This document shows, in pieces, positions 18,002 to 26,325 of a DNA stretch of 64,000 nucleotides. The DNA comes from Arthrobacter methylotrophus. Its GTDB lineage: Bacteria; Actinomycetota; Actinomycetes; Actinomycetales; Micrococcaceae. The notes beneath the pieces are model-generated. The model was not told the origin of the DNA. It worked only from the letters and a program-made list of their open reading frames with translations, and did no database searches. The stretch is taken from positions 1,550,001 through 1,614,000 of the forward strand of contig NZ_BAABED010000001.1 of NCBI RefSeq assembly GCF_039539965.1, read 5' to 3'. Positions within the stretch are counted from its first letter, which is position 1. Each line of letters opens with the position of its first letter. A program made the position numbers and the translations under genes.

Positions 18002-18069
18002 ACCGGGGTTGTGTGCGGCGGCGGCCGGACGCAACAGAGGACCCCGCCGAAGCGAGACCCTCTGAGTGA

Positions 18070-18900
18070 TCAGCCGGCGGGCCGGAAGTTGATCGCGTCC
18101 TCGACGGTGATGGTCTTTTGGTCCGTGAAGGTGTTGAAATCGTCTTCCTCCCGGTACCGGAACACCGCCTGGGTAGCCGCTCCGAGGGTTTCGTCGCTGA
18201 CGGGGTTGCCGTCGGCGTCCCACGCCTCGGAGATCACCATGTGCTTGTCGCCGACGACCAGGTTGAACGAGTCGATGACCGGGAAATCTTCTCGCAGTTC
18301 CTGCGCGGCCCCGATCATGTAGATGTTCTGGATCTCGTCGCGGGCGGCGGCCAGGCGGGCCTCGGCCTTGGTCAGATAGGCGTCCCGGACACTGCAGTGG
18401 GTCAGGTCCGGCGCCGGGGAGGGGTCTTTGCCGAGGGAGTGGGCGAGGATGATGCTGTTGACTTCGGGGGTGCAGCTGGCCTCGATCATGATCCCGTACG
18501 TGGAGGAGTCGATGCGTTGGTGGACGCGCTTGCCCCATTCGAGGGCCATCTCCTGGTCTTCCTCGTCGAAGTCTTCCCACGGGTTGTTGCCGTTGTCGGT
18601 GTCGTTGATCGTTCCGTCGCTGTCGGAGTCCCAGAACGTCATCATCTTGTCGTCGACGGTGATGTTCGTTTCGCATTTGCCGTCGCTGAAGTCGAAGGAT
18701 ACTTCCGGCTGCGGCAGAGTTGCCGGCCACTCCGGCAACTGGTCGAAGTCCGCGTTGCGCAGCTCGATCGTCTTGCGGAGCTCGGCGGTATGGATCTTGT
18801 CCCCGGCGGGGGAGAGGTTGATCGACGGCTCGGCTCGGGCGTCGGGGGCGAACTGGCCGCCGGTCGGAATGCCCTGGGGCTGGCGTGCGGGTGTGTTCAT
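18070..18900 (-). CDS. GGQF-tagged protein, paralog of 12651-13385
   Basis: 276 aa. Tag at residues 5-27 (ARQPQGIPTGGQFA). The first half repeats the 12651 protein: NADFDQLPEWPATLPQPEVSF, then W-KRVHQRIDSSTYGI. The second half adds a coiled helix and QELREDFPVIDSFNLVVG, which resembles the KYPDAA domain, so this may be a fusion of two of the array's modules. Leader CACCAAGGAACC gives an AAGGA ribosome site instead of the box. Confidence 0.72.
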   Translation of the reverse strand: MNTPARQPQGIPTGGQFAPDARAEPSINLSPAGDKIHTAELRKTIELRNADFDQLPEWPATLPQPEVSFDFSDGKCETNITVDDKMMTFWDSDSDGTINDTDNGNNPWEDFDEEDQEMALEWGKRVHQRIDSSTYGIMIEASCTPEVNSIILAHSLGKDPSPAPDLTHCSVRDAYLTKAEARLAAARDEIQNIYMIGAAQELREDFPVIDSFNLVVGDKHMVISEAWDADGNPVSDETLGAATQAVFRYREEDDFNTFTDQKTITVEDAINFRPAG

Positions 18901-19559
18901 GGTCTGGTTCCTTGGTGTGCTTTGTCATCTGCGATCAGTCGTCTGGCGAGTTTGATGGCGAACTCCTCGGGCGGGAATGATCGCTTGCTGGGTTCGAGTG
19001 CGTCGACCGCACTGTTCGTCGTTTCCTGATTCCAGGCGCAGCCGACGATAGTCCCACGATCGTGTTCACTGAATGTGTCGAAGGACCCGCTCATGAGCCC
19101 GTGGTTGAGTGCGCGCCGGGCGAAGTCGTACTTCTGCTCGGGCCTGTTTCGCTGCTTGTAGATGCGGTCGTAGGCTTCGGCCGGATCCATCTGCGACCGG
19201 GTATTGAACTCGCGGACTGCCTGGTCGAGCCGGATTTGTGTCGCCAGCTGCTGTCCGATGTCTTCCGGTTCGAAATGGCGTCGTGTATGGCTTTTTGCTA
19301 CCGCGGCGATGGCCTGGTCGAGGTGTTCGTCAGATACTGTTCCTACCCGTTCGCCCATTGCGGCCCGGGCGTAGGTGCGTGTTTCTTCGGGGGTACTGTC
19401 GCCTTCGACCACGGCATCAAAAGCTTCCGCGTCCCGGAAGAAGTCCTCTGCCTCCTGGGTAGTGATAGGCCGGGTCAGCGCTACGTCCGGTTCCCGGTGC
19501 GCCGTCGGGGAGAACTGACCGCCTGCAGGGGTGCCCCTGGGCTGGCGTGCATCGTTCAT
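18897..19559 (-). CDS. GGQF-tagged protein, helical
   Basis: 220 aa. Tag at residues 4-26 (ARQPRGTPAGGQFS). Body almost wholly helical and charged; DPAEAYDRIYKQRNRPEQKYDF and SEHDRGTIVGCAWNQET are its distinctive stretches. Not recognised. Coupled to both neighbours by ATGA overlaps. Confidence 0.7.
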   Translation of the reverse strand: MNDARQPRGTPAGGQFSPTAHREPDVALTRPITTQEAEDFFRDAEAFDAVVEGDSTPEETRTYARAAMGERVGTVSDEHLDQAIAAVAKSHTRRHFEPEDIGQQLATQIRLDQAVREFNTRSQMDPAEAYDRIYKQRNRPEQKYDFARRALNHGLMSGSFDTFSEHDRGTIVGCAWNQETTNSAVDALEPSKRSFPPEEFAIKLARRLIADDKAHQGTRP

Positions 19560-20536
19560 CGGCTCGTCTTTTTCTCTGCAAGTTTCGCAGCCCAGGGTCG
19601 TGCGTCCGGATCCTTGCTGGCCTCGGCGAGCAGGGCGCCGAAGACATTCCTGGCGTGGGCGTGGAAATCGCCGTTGGCCGGTTCGCTGTGCAGGCCTTCG
19701 AAGACGGCGGCCATTTCCCAGTCGGCCGCCATACCGTCGAGGCGTTCGTTGTCCCGGTCCACGGTGGTGGTGCCGGTCTTGAAGTCGTGCCGGAGCCGGG
19801 TCCACATGCCGTCATCGTTGCTGGTCATGATTTCGCCGAAAGGGTCGCCGTTGACGTCCTGGTCCAGGGTGAGTTCACGGAGTTCGTAGAAGTCTCCGGA
19901 GCGCAGGCCGCCGGGCATGTTGTAGTTCGCGTCGACGACCGCCACGGTCCACAGCGCGTCCTGGACGGATTCGAAGCACGCTGCAGGAGTGGCGTAGTCG
20001 GGGCTGGTTTCCAGGTGGAAGGAGTAGTCCTCGTCGCGGTCCTCGTTCCAGACGAAGAAGCTGCCGTCTTCGGTGCGGCTGAGCACCAGTTCCCGGCCGG
20101 TGTCGGATTTGTATGTCCAGGCGCCGTCGGCGATGTCCGGGTTCGAGCCGGCGTAGGGGGTGAGTTCCCCGGTGAGGCCTGCCGCGGCGAGCTCATCGGG
20201 GAGTCCGTCCCCGGTTCCGGTGACGCGCAGTGGCCGTTCGCTGTGGTTGAAGACTGCGTCGATGCCGCGGATGTCCTCGACCGTGCACCCGTTGGCGGCG
20301 GCCAGCGTGGCGGCGTTCTCTTCGTAGACCGCTTCGGGACTGTTCTTCATCAGGGTGGCGACGTAGCCGGCTGAGGAATGGGCCATGCCCGCCCTGGCTG
20401 CGGCACCCATCTCGGCCAGGATGGCCTGGTGTTCCCCGGCTACTGCCAGGCGGGCGTCTGGTTCAGAATGGGTGGTTGCGGCGAACTGGCCGCCCACAGG
20501 AATGCCTTTGGGTTGGCGCGCGATGTTATCGGTCAT
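19556..20536 (-). CDS. GGQF-tagged protein, mixed alpha/beta
   Basis: 326 aa. Tag at residues 6-28. A helical N-terminal part (to ~70) is followed by beta-rich acidic sequence with many D/N/G turns (GAWTYKSDTGRELVLSR, FFVWNEDRDEDYSFHLE). No family recognised. Box at 20545-20554 is itself one arm of a perfect hairpin (20544-20583). First gene of a coupled pair with 18897-19559. Confidence 0.7.
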   Translation of the reverse strand: MTDNIARQPKGIPVGGQFAATTHSEPDARLAVAGEHQAILAEMGAAARAGMAHSSAGYVATLMKNSPEAVYEENAATLAAANGCTVEDIRGIDAVFNHSERPLRVTGTGDGLPDELAAAGLTGELTPYAGSNPDIADGAWTYKSDTGRELVLSRTEDGSFFVWNEDRDEDYSFHLETSPDYATPAACFESVQDALWTVAVVDANYNMPGGLRSGDFYELRELTLDQDVNGDPFGEIMTSNDDGMWTRLRHDFKTGTTTVDRDNERLDGMAADWEMAAVFEGLHSEPANGDFHAHARNVFGALLAEASKDPDARPWAAKLAEKKTSR

Positions 20537-20543
20537 GCTCTAC

Positions 20544-20583
20544 CTGTGTGCGGCCGCAGCGGAATCCGTGCGGCCGCACACAG
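20544..20583 (-). terminator. hairpin built from the start box, ends the oxygenase operon
   Basis: Perfect 15-bp inverted repeat CTGTGTGCGGCCGCA / TGCGGCCGCACACAG with a 10-nt loop, beginning one base after the oxygenase stop and reaching to 8 nt before the next start. One arm is the start box of 19556-20536, the other an inverted copy. Confidence 0.7.
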
Positions 20584-20584
20584 A

Positions 20585-21439
20585 TCAGCTTGCTTTGGGG
20601 CCGATCTGATCCAGCGTGTATCCGCCCGGGTAGACCGACACTGCGATCTTTCCTGGAACAAAAGCAGGGTTGGTCGGCAGAGGCTGCATCCGTGCCCGGA
20701 TCGCCCGGCACCGGACGACGGCGTTGAAGATCACCTGCAACCACCTTGGTGAACGCTTGAGACCCAGTGCAGTCGTGACCTGCGGCTTGTCCATCATGAG
20801 CGCCAGCACCCTGAGAGTCATCGGCTGCAAAGGCTTGGGAAGCCGGATTTTGATGGCCTCGACCGTGGAATCCAGCAGCATGGCGCCCTCCGGGCTCGGG
20901 GCAAGTTTGCGGTCCTCGTACTCGTCAAGGAAACGACCCGCCTCCTCCAAGGTCTCCGGCGCGGCGTCCGCCAGGCCCATCCTGCGGCCGAGCTCGGCGT
21001 AGAACGCCACCGCAGCCTGCTCCTCCAACGAGGTGAGCTTGCGCCACCCATGCTTCTCGATCCAGCGCAGCGGCAACACCAGGAGGGTCATGAGGACGTA
21101 CATGAAATCTTCGCTGGTGCCCGGAACGCCCTTGTGGACCCGGCGCAAGAGCTCGATCATGGCTTGGCCGCGTTCACTGTCGAAGCCGCCAGTGATGATT
21201 TCGTGGATGACGATGGCGGTGTCGTAGGACCGCTTCATGGGCCGGTGCTGCATCTCGCCGCGCTCGGCCAGGACTTTGGCCGTCGAAGGGATGGTGAAGT
21301 TCCGGTAGTACGAGACGAAGAACCCGGAGTGGAATTCCTTCTGGAAGTCGTACAAGACCATGTTCCGGTAGATGCCGAAAAGGTCATCCCCTTCGGGCAC
21401 GGACTGACGTGTCGGGTGGGTGGGCATGCTCAGCTTCAT
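20585..21439 (-). CDS. MpaB/latex-clearing-type oxygenase (DUF2236)
   Basis: 284 aa, soluble and all-helical. The block ELLRRVHKGVPG followed by DFMYVLMTLLVLPLRWIEKHGWRKLTSLEEQ fits the DUF2236 'ER-bound oxygenase MpaB' family, in which conserved His/Arg residues hold a heme. Substrate unknown. ATG overlaps the membrane gene's stop. Last gene of a four-gene operon (regulator, ImmA/IrrE, membrane, oxygenase), a set I recall as recurring in actinobacteria. Confidence 0.68.
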   Translation of the reverse strand: MKLSMPTHPTRQSVPEGDDLFGIYRNMVLYDFQKEFHSGFFVSYYRNFTIPSTAKVLAERGEMQHRPMKRSYDTAIVIHEIITGGFDSERGQAMIELLRRVHKGVPGTSEDFMYVLMTLLVLPLRWIEKHGWRKLTSLEEQAAVAFYAELGRRMGLADAAPETLEEAGRFLDEYEDRKLAPSPEGAMLLDSTVEAIKIRLPKPLQPMTLRVLALMMDKPQVTTALGLKRSPRWLQVIFNAVVRCRAIRARMQPLPTNPAFVPGKIAVSVYPGGYTLDQIGPKAS

Positions 21440-22401
21440 GAACTTCGTTCCAGATCGAGGTCGGTTTCCAGGGAGAGCAGATAGCTCCTCTCCCGCTCGG
21501 TCAAAACGGTAGCGCCCGTTCCGGCGGCCAGCTCGGCGTCCCAGATTTCCACGATCATCCGGTGCAGACGGTCCTGCTCACTGGCGTTGGCATCGGTCTC
21601 CAGAAGCCGGTCCATCCGGGCACCTTTCAGGACCCTATTCCGGATGGGCTCAACGCTTTCGATCATCTCCTGAATTCGAGCCTTGTGTTTCTTACGTGCT
21701 GCACGCCCGGCGACGGCAGGGATGGTCAACCCGACGCCGACCAGGACAATCGCGAAAAGCTCGTACACGGCAAAGGGCTGCGACTTAAACGACCGGGACC
21801 CGAGAACAGGGAAGAGATCGGAAGAACGCAAGACTTCATCGGCCATGCTGACGGCCGTGTAAACGCTGATGAGGCATCCCAATCCCACCATGGAGAACCC
21901 GACCTTGAAGGCCTTGCGCATCCTCGGGATGAAGCGGATGCACGCCCAGGCGATCTCCCCGCAGGACCATCCCACGAAGGCAATGACCATGAGGGAGAAA
22001 AAGGCGGCCGTCAGAAGGTAGTGGTATTGGCCCCAGGTTGCCGTGGATGGCAGCAAGCCCGTCAGGAAGAAGAACAGAAACTGCAGGGCCACGGTGGCCA
22101 GGAGCGGCAGCCGGCGTACCCAGACGTTTCGCTTGCCGTAGTCCGGCGAGATGGCGTTCAGGACAGCCGCGCGCAGAAACCATAGACCCAGGACCATCAG
22201 GATGCTGTTGATCAGCTTGACCAGGTTGACCCCGCCCAGGAGGGAGTCGGTGGTGCTGTAGACATCCGGGTCGATAAGGACCATGGCGCCTGCTTCAAAG
22301 ACGGCTGCGTAAAAGACCGTGTCCTTGCCGTTCCTGGTCATTGCAGGCACACGAGCGACGGCCAGAAGCAGCAAAGCTCCGGCCATGACGATCTGGATCA
22401 T
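21436..22401 (-). CDS. multi-pass membrane protein, MAB_1171c type
   Basis: 321 aa. About seven transmembrane helices in the first ~230 residues (starting IVMAGALLLLAVARVP), then a cytoplasmic charged tail with ARKKHKARIQEMIESVEP and a C-terminal helix. This build matches the actinobacterial MAB_1171c family ('putative transporter' by annotation only). Coupled by 4-nt overlaps to the ImmA/IrrE gene upstream and the oxygenase downstream. Confidence 0.65.
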   Translation of the reverse strand: MIQIVMAGALLLLAVARVPAMTRNGKDTVFYAAVFEAGAMVLIDPDVYSTTDSLLGGVNLVKLINSILMVLGLWFLRAAVLNAISPDYGKRNVWVRRLPLLATVALQFLFFFLTGLLPSTATWGQYHYLLTAAFFSLMVIAFVGWSCGEIAWACIRFIPRMRKAFKVGFSMVGLGCLISVYTAVSMADEVLRSSDLFPVLGSRSFKSQPFAVYELFAIVLVGVGLTIPAVAGRAARKKHKARIQEMIESVEPIRNRVLKGARMDRLLETDANASEQDRLHRMIVEIWDAELAAGTGATVLTERERSYLLSLETDLDLERSS

Positions 22402-22877
22402 CCGAAAACCGCACCGAAATTGGACGGTTGGCGGTCGGCCTGCCGGGAACGACGGATCCTCGCCGCCAATCGGTCAGCGAGAAGCTCGGCCGTCACTTCG
22501 AACTCGTCGAAGAAATCAGTTCTCTTCAAGGCCAAGACCACACGGTCCGGATCAAGGTCCGGGAAGAACTTCCTGGCGTCCTCCGGGGAAAGCTCTTCCT
22601 GCGTGTGCCGCAGGATCATGTGGGCGAATTCGTGAAGCACGATCTGCTGGCGATGCATCTCCGATGCGGCCCGGGCATGAAGGATCAGGTCCATGTCATC
22701 CAGCCCGAACCAGAGGCCGCAGACTTGATCCTCGGGCCCATCCATGGGCTGAATGACGACCTTCCGACCCCGGAGCTTTTCGATATGTCGAAGGGTTGAC
22801 GTCAGCGTCACCGGTTCTACGAGGTTGAGGCTTTCTTCGGCAGCCTGTGCCCGCGCGCGGGCAGCAGTGTAATCCAT
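22398..22877 (-). CDS. ImmA/IrrE-type zinc peptidase
   Basis: 159 aa. HEFAHMILRH at about residues 85-94 is the HExxH zinc site of ImmA/IrrE proteases, with downstream Glu residues (EFEVTAELLADRLA) as third ligand candidates. In ICEBs1 and Deinococcus this family cleaves a cognate HTH repressor; here the HTH gene is directly upstream, so the same pairing is inferred. Start at ATG 22877; a weak AAGGA lies ~12 nt upstream. Confidence 0.8.
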   Translation of the reverse strand: MDYTAARARAQAAEESLNLVEPVTLTSTLRHIEKLRGRKVVIQPMDGPEDQVCGLWFGLDDMDLILHARAASEMHRQQIVLHEFAHMILRHTQEELSPEDARKFFPDLDPDRVVLALKRTDFFDEFEVTAELLADRLAARIRRSRQADRQPSNFGAVFG

Positions 22878-22955
22878 GACGAGACCGGTCCTTGAGGCTG
22901 TATCCAATTAGAGGCAGACCCCCGTCCACCAGTGACCGAGGATACCAGCAGGAGG

Positions 22956-23423
22956 TTACGAGGTGGTGCCGGCTTCGCGGTGGTCAGGTTTCGGGTCTGC
23001 TTCACCGAGTCGCTGGTCGATGAGATCCCGGATTTGAAGCAGCGTCTCGGGAGAGAGCCCATCGAGCTGGCGTGCAGCGAAAACCCTCACCTTATTGGCG
23101 CGCATAGTGGTCAAGAGCTCCATCTGAGCTTCAACCCGGGCCGGGAGATCTCCACCCTCCTCAAGGAGGTAATCCTCATTCACACCAAAGAACCCGGCCA
23201 GGTTCTGGAGCAGCTCCACCTTCTTGACGACCGGGCCGGTGCCGGCGCGCATGTAATGCCAGCGGGCACGCGAAAGCGGTGTTCCGGATTGTTCCATTGC
23301 TTCGCTGAGGTCGCTGTAGGTGACCTTACGTCCTTCGGCTTCCGCTGTGTCCATGAGCAGATTCAGCTTCCTGGACAGTGCAGCTCCCGGTGAAAGTTTG
23401 TCGGATGATGCTGCTGCAGACAT
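22956..23423 (-). CDS. HTH transcriptional regulator (EspR/XRE-like)
   Basis: 155 aa. The N-terminal half has an XRE-like HTH (TYSDLSEAMEQSGTPLSRARWHYM) and VNEDYLLEEGG, typical of EspR-type regulators with an early domain linking to 'NEDYLL'; the C-terminal part is a dimerising helix pair (LSPETLLQIRDLIDQRL). ATG 23423 is chosen because GGAG lies 5 nt upstream. Longer starts (TTG near 23507) would fall inside the operator palindrome. Probably autoregulated and the ImmA/IrrE target. Confidence 0.75.
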   Translation of the reverse strand: MSAAASSDKLSPGAALSRKLNLLMDTAEAEGRKVTYSDLSEAMEQSGTPLSRARWHYMRAGTGPVVKKVELLQNLAGFFGVNEDYLLEEGGDLPARVEAQMELLTTMRANKVRVFAARQLDGLSPETLLQIRDLIDQRLGEADPKPDHREAGTTS

Positions 23424-23496
23424 GAGTACTCCATTCTTGCCCGGTTTTCGCCGTGGCACTGTTCCCCCATACAGATTCAGAGAAGAGCCTATCAGG

Positions 23497-23510
23497 TTGG
23501 ACATGTCCAA
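23497..23510. promoter_or_regulatory. operator 1, perfect palindrome
   Basis: TTGGACATGTCCAA is a perfect 14-bp palindrome in the divergent region between the HTH regulator (start 23423) and the small zinc-ribbon gene (start 23623). Likely site for the regulator. Confidence 0.65.
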
Positions 23511-23540
23511 AACTTCCGTCTAGTCTTCAGGGGCAGAGGA

Positions 23541-23556
23541 ATTGGACGTGTCCAAT
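23541..23556. promoter_or_regulatory. operator 2, near-perfect palindrome
   Basis: ATTGGACGTGTCCAAT, the same palindrome as operator 1 with a single change near the centre, 44 bp away (about four helical turns), so two dimers would bind the same DNA face. Confidence 0.65.
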
Positions 23557-23622
23557 TCTTTGGTCCGGGACGGCCCGGGCGGACGGTGTCAATGCGTCGT
23601 GAGAGCCAGAGAAGGGAAACAG

Positions 23623-23886
23623 TTGGGGGTCCAGACATCTTGGAAAGTGCAAATTTCATGCGACGGAAACCCGCAGAACTGCCCGTCCGGCACTACGTTC
23701 AGCACTGAGCTCCCCATGGCTGCGAGCATAAGTCTGGCCGGCAGGTCAGGATGGGAACTGACAGACCTCATCCTGTGCCCAAATTGCTCTCAGTCGGAGC
23801 CCCGCGCCACCAACACAGTAGAACCGTCCTGTCCCGGTCGTGGGAAGACGCGACGTCGTTTGAAACGTACCCGCACCGTCGCCTAG
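23623..23886 (+). CDS. small Cys-rich (zinc-ribbon-like) protein
   Basis: 87 aa. Cys pattern: SCDGNPQNC near residues 11-19, then GW and CPNC near 50, then a final SC and a basic tail (RRRLKRTR). This is the layout of small zinc-ribbon proteins common in phages and mobile elements. Start at TTG 23623 because AGAAGG lies 7 nt upstream. Divergent from the HTH regulator with both operators upstream, so probably under its control. Confidence 0.55.
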   Translation: MGVQTSWKVQISCDGNPQNCPSGTTFSTELPMAASISLAGRSGWELTDLILCPNCSQSEPRATNTVEPSCPGRGKTRRRLKRTRTVA

Positions 23887-23898
23887 GCGGCAATGTCC

Positions 23899-23937
23899 AC
23901 TGCCCGGCCGGGGTTCTTGGGGGACCGGCCGGGCAGT
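23899..23937. terminator. bidirectional terminator
   Basis: Perfect 13-bp stem ACTGCCCGGCCGG / CCGGCCGGGCAGT between the convergent 23623-23886 and 23945-25159 genes. Confidence 0.75.
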
Positions 23938-23944
23938 TGGGTGG

Positions 23945-25159
23945 TCAAGCCTGTGCCGGGCGCGGCGGGCAATCTGTTGCGTCCCCCGGGAAGCTGGCAG
24001 CCCAGTCGAAGTCTTTCAATTTCGCTTCCGCCGCGTCGGCCGAGACGTCGGCCTTGTCGGCGCGCTCCTTGAGCGTCCAGGCCCACGTCCGCATGACACC
24101 GCCGGTGAATTCAATCTTCGCCCGATTCTCGGCTGCCTGCTGTTCGTGCTTGGTGGCGTCGTTGTCTAGCTTCTCGAACTCCCTTTCCACCAAGGCGGCG
24201 ATCGCCGGCGGGAGCGGCTGCTTCATCTCGGCAGCCAGTGTGTCTGCAGCCTGCCGCGCCGCGCGGGCTTCACGGTCGTGAAGGTCACGGTACTTCAGTG
24301 CTGTGTTGTAGCTGTAGTACTCGTTGGGAACCCGCCAGATCTTGGTGTCCGGCATGGCGGTTTCGTTCTCCAAGGCAGCGAACACCGCTTCCGAGGTGCG
24401 TCTGCCCTGGGCATTCTGGGTGGCCTCGCGTCGTTTTTCGAGCAGTTCGGCGTAGACCTTCTGCCGCTCATCCTGTCCACGGACGGGTGAAAGGACAGCC
24501 CACGGCGGTTGCTTGCCGGAGGCGATCGCCCCGCGGAGATACCGGAGCCGGTGCAGCGTTTCGCGCTTCTCCTGGGCTTCGAGAGCGGCGAGACCCGCGG
24601 CCGGGTCCATGGGCCGGAAGTAATTGTTGGCGTAGGTGAAGTCGCCTTCATCGTCCTCGTCGCGGAGGTAGGTCGGCAGGGCCGGGATGACGTCAGTCTG
24701 GATGCAGCCGGTGCAGGTGCCGTCGCAGTCGTCCTGCCAACATTCCCGGTTGCCGCCACCGTTGCGGGTGTGGACCACGATGACCGGCTCCCCGGTGTTC
24801 TCGTCGCGTTCCAGGTAGGTGCCGCGGTGACGGCCCAGGTTCACGCCTCCTATCCCGGCGAGGTCCAGGATCTCCCCTTCCGAGAGGGGCGGCTGGACCG
24901 TGTACGGCCCGTGGACCGCTTCGTGTTCATCGAGAAGGTGGAAGAACGCCTTGTAGGAGTCCTCGAACGTAGCTGCCGCCGGTTCGCCGGTCTCCAGGGT
25001 CTGGTCTTCCAGCGGTGCGGGGATCTCACCGTAGAGTGCAAGTTCGGGCAGGGAACTGACCGGAGCGGTCAGCGTGAGCGAGGGCTCATCGTGGGTGGTC
25101 GCGGCGAATTGGCCGCCGACGGGGACGCCCTTAGGTTGGCGCGCGGTGTTTGTGGTCAT
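23945..25159 (-). CDS. GGQF-tagged protein with Cys cluster and coiled C-terminus
   Basis: 404 aa, the longest tagged protein. Tag at residues 6-28 (ARQPKGVPVGGQFA). Residues ~134-147 hold CWQDDCDGTCTGC, a four-Cys metal or disulfide cluster. From ~230 on it is highly charged and helical (QKVYAELLEKRREA, FEKLDNDATKHEQQAAENRAK), probably coiled coil. Not recognised. Box at 25168-25177. Confidence 0.72.
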   Translation of the reverse strand: MTTNTARQPKGVPVGGQFAATTHDEPSLTLTAPVSSLPELALYGEIPAPLEDQTLETGEPAAATFEDSYKAFFHLLDEHEAVHGPYTVQPPLSEGEILDLAGIGGVNLGRHRGTYLERDENTGEPVIVVHTRNGGGNRECWQDDCDGTCTGCIQTDVIPALPTYLRDEDDEGDFTYANNYFRPMDPAAGLAALEAQEKRETLHRLRYLRGAIASGKQPPWAVLSPVRGQDERQKVYAELLEKRREATQNAQGRRTSEAVFAALENETAMPDTKIWRVPNEYYSYNTALKYRDLHDREARAARQAADTLAAEMKQPLPPAIAALVEREFEKLDNDATKHEQQAAENRAKIEFTGGVMRTWAWTLKERADKADVSADAAEAKLKDFDWAASFPGDATDCPPRPAQA

Positions 25160-25191
25160 GCCAAGGATGTGTGCGGCCGGCCGGGAAATGT

Positions 25192-25219
25192 CGCAGCCCC
25201 GGACGGATCCGGGGCTGCG
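25192..25219 (-). terminator. intercistronic hairpin
   Basis: Perfect 12-bp stem CGCAGCCCCGGA / TCCGGGGCTGCG with a 4-nt loop, 33 nt before the 25159 start. Confidence 0.7.
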
Positions 25220-25229
25220 TTTGATCGGA

Positions 25230-26252
25230 TCAGTTGTTGCGGGTGACGTGGGTGAGGTTGCCCTGAGAGAAGTAGCAGTCGCGTTCGACGACACGGAAAC
25301 CGCCCAGGTTGACCGCTTCGAGTTCCCGCAGGTCAACGTAGCCCCAGGAGCCGCGGCCGCGGCCGGAGGGGTCCATGAGGCCGAACGCGCGCCCGGTGGC
25401 CGGGTCAACTTCGGCGATGTACCAGTTGGCGGCGCCGCCGGCGAAGTAGTGCAGATGGAATTTCTTCTCCTCCAGCGGGACGTTCTCGGTGGCACCTAAA
25501 GCCGGGACCTTGGACATGATGGCCTTCGGGGCGAAGAAGTTGTGACCGCGGATCCTCCGCTGCGTTTCGACGAGCTTCACCGGGGGAACCGGCGCGGCCT
25601 TGGGTGCCAGTTCGAGCTCGTGGGCCTTGGCGACGCCGAAGCCCCTCTTTCCAGGGATCTGGAACGCGAAGTTGTCCCCGCCGATGGTGCCGAGCGAGCG
25701 GCCGTGAACCTTCTCGCCAGTGGTCGGGTCTGTCCAGATGACCGGGGTGTCGGTCGGGGAGATGGCTTCCCGGTGCAGCTTGGTGGCGGCCTCGTCGATG
25801 ACGAGTTCGTCGACGAACACCTTCTCTTCGTTGCTGTGGAGAAGCGCGACAGTGATGACCTCCCCCTTGGCGCTCACTACCTTGCCATGGTATTTCTGGC
25901 CGCCGTCCGGGTCCGTCCAGATCACGCGGGTTCCAGGAGTGGAGACTGCGCCGATCCTGGTTTGCTGCTCGGTTAGTGCTTTGGTCGCAGCTGCTTCGAG
26001 GCCGGCACCGTCAGCGGGGTTCCCGTCGAAGCTGAAGGAGGCTATTTCGACGCCTATGCTGTCGTCGGAGTAAATCGTGTATCGGCCGTCTCCGTCGCAT
26101 TCGATCTCAAACGATTCGTCGTTGTAGTCGAAGTTCATGTTCTCGATGACCGGGTGCTGCAGCGGTTCAACAGCATCCGAGTGGGTGGTGGCGGCGAACT
26201 GCCCGCCGACGGGGATGCCTTTCGGCTGACGTGCAGTGGTATCTGTGCTCAT
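25230..26252 (-). CDS. GGQF-tagged protein with two SH3-like repeats and DUF2958
   Basis: 340 aa. Tag at residues 7-25 (ARQPKGIPVGGQFA; the H-x-E-P end is changed to HSDAVEP). Two SH3-like repeats follow, each with VIWTDP and a glycine-rich strand (about 105-155 and 165-215). The C-terminal ~85 residues (FFAPKAIMSKVPAL, FHLHYFAGGAANWYIAEVDP, GYVDLRELEAV) match DUF2958, a family seen mostly on plasmids and conjugative elements. Function unknown. Box at 26261-26270. Confidence 0.75.
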   Translation of the reverse strand: MSTDTTARQPKGIPVGGQFAATTHSDAVEPLQHPVIENMNFDYNDESFEIECDGDGRYTIYSDDSIGVEIASFSFDGNPADGAGLEAAATKALTEQQTRIGAVSTPGTRVIWTDPDGGQKYHGKVVSAKGEVITVALLHSNEEKVFVDELVIDEAATKLHREAISPTDTPVIWTDPTTGEKVHGRSLGTIGGDNFAFQIPGKRGFGVAKAHELELAPKAAPVPPVKLVETQRRIRGHNFFAPKAIMSKVPALGATENVPLEEKKFHLHYFAGGAANWYIAEVDPATGRAFGLMDPSGRGRGSWGYVDLRELEAVNLGGFRVVERDCYFSQGNLTHVTRNN

Positions 26253-26284
26253 GCTCTGTTTGTGTGCGGCTGCCCGGAAACGTG

Positions 26285-26313
26285 GCAGGCCCCGGCGAGA
26301 TGCCGGGGCCTGC
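26285..26313 (-). terminator. intercistronic hairpin
   Basis: Perfect 12-bp stem GCAGGCCCCGGC / GCCGGGGCCTGC with a 5-nt loop, 33 nt before the 26252 start; same geometry as at 25192. Confidence 0.7.
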
Positions 26314-26325
26314 GGACCGTCTGTG

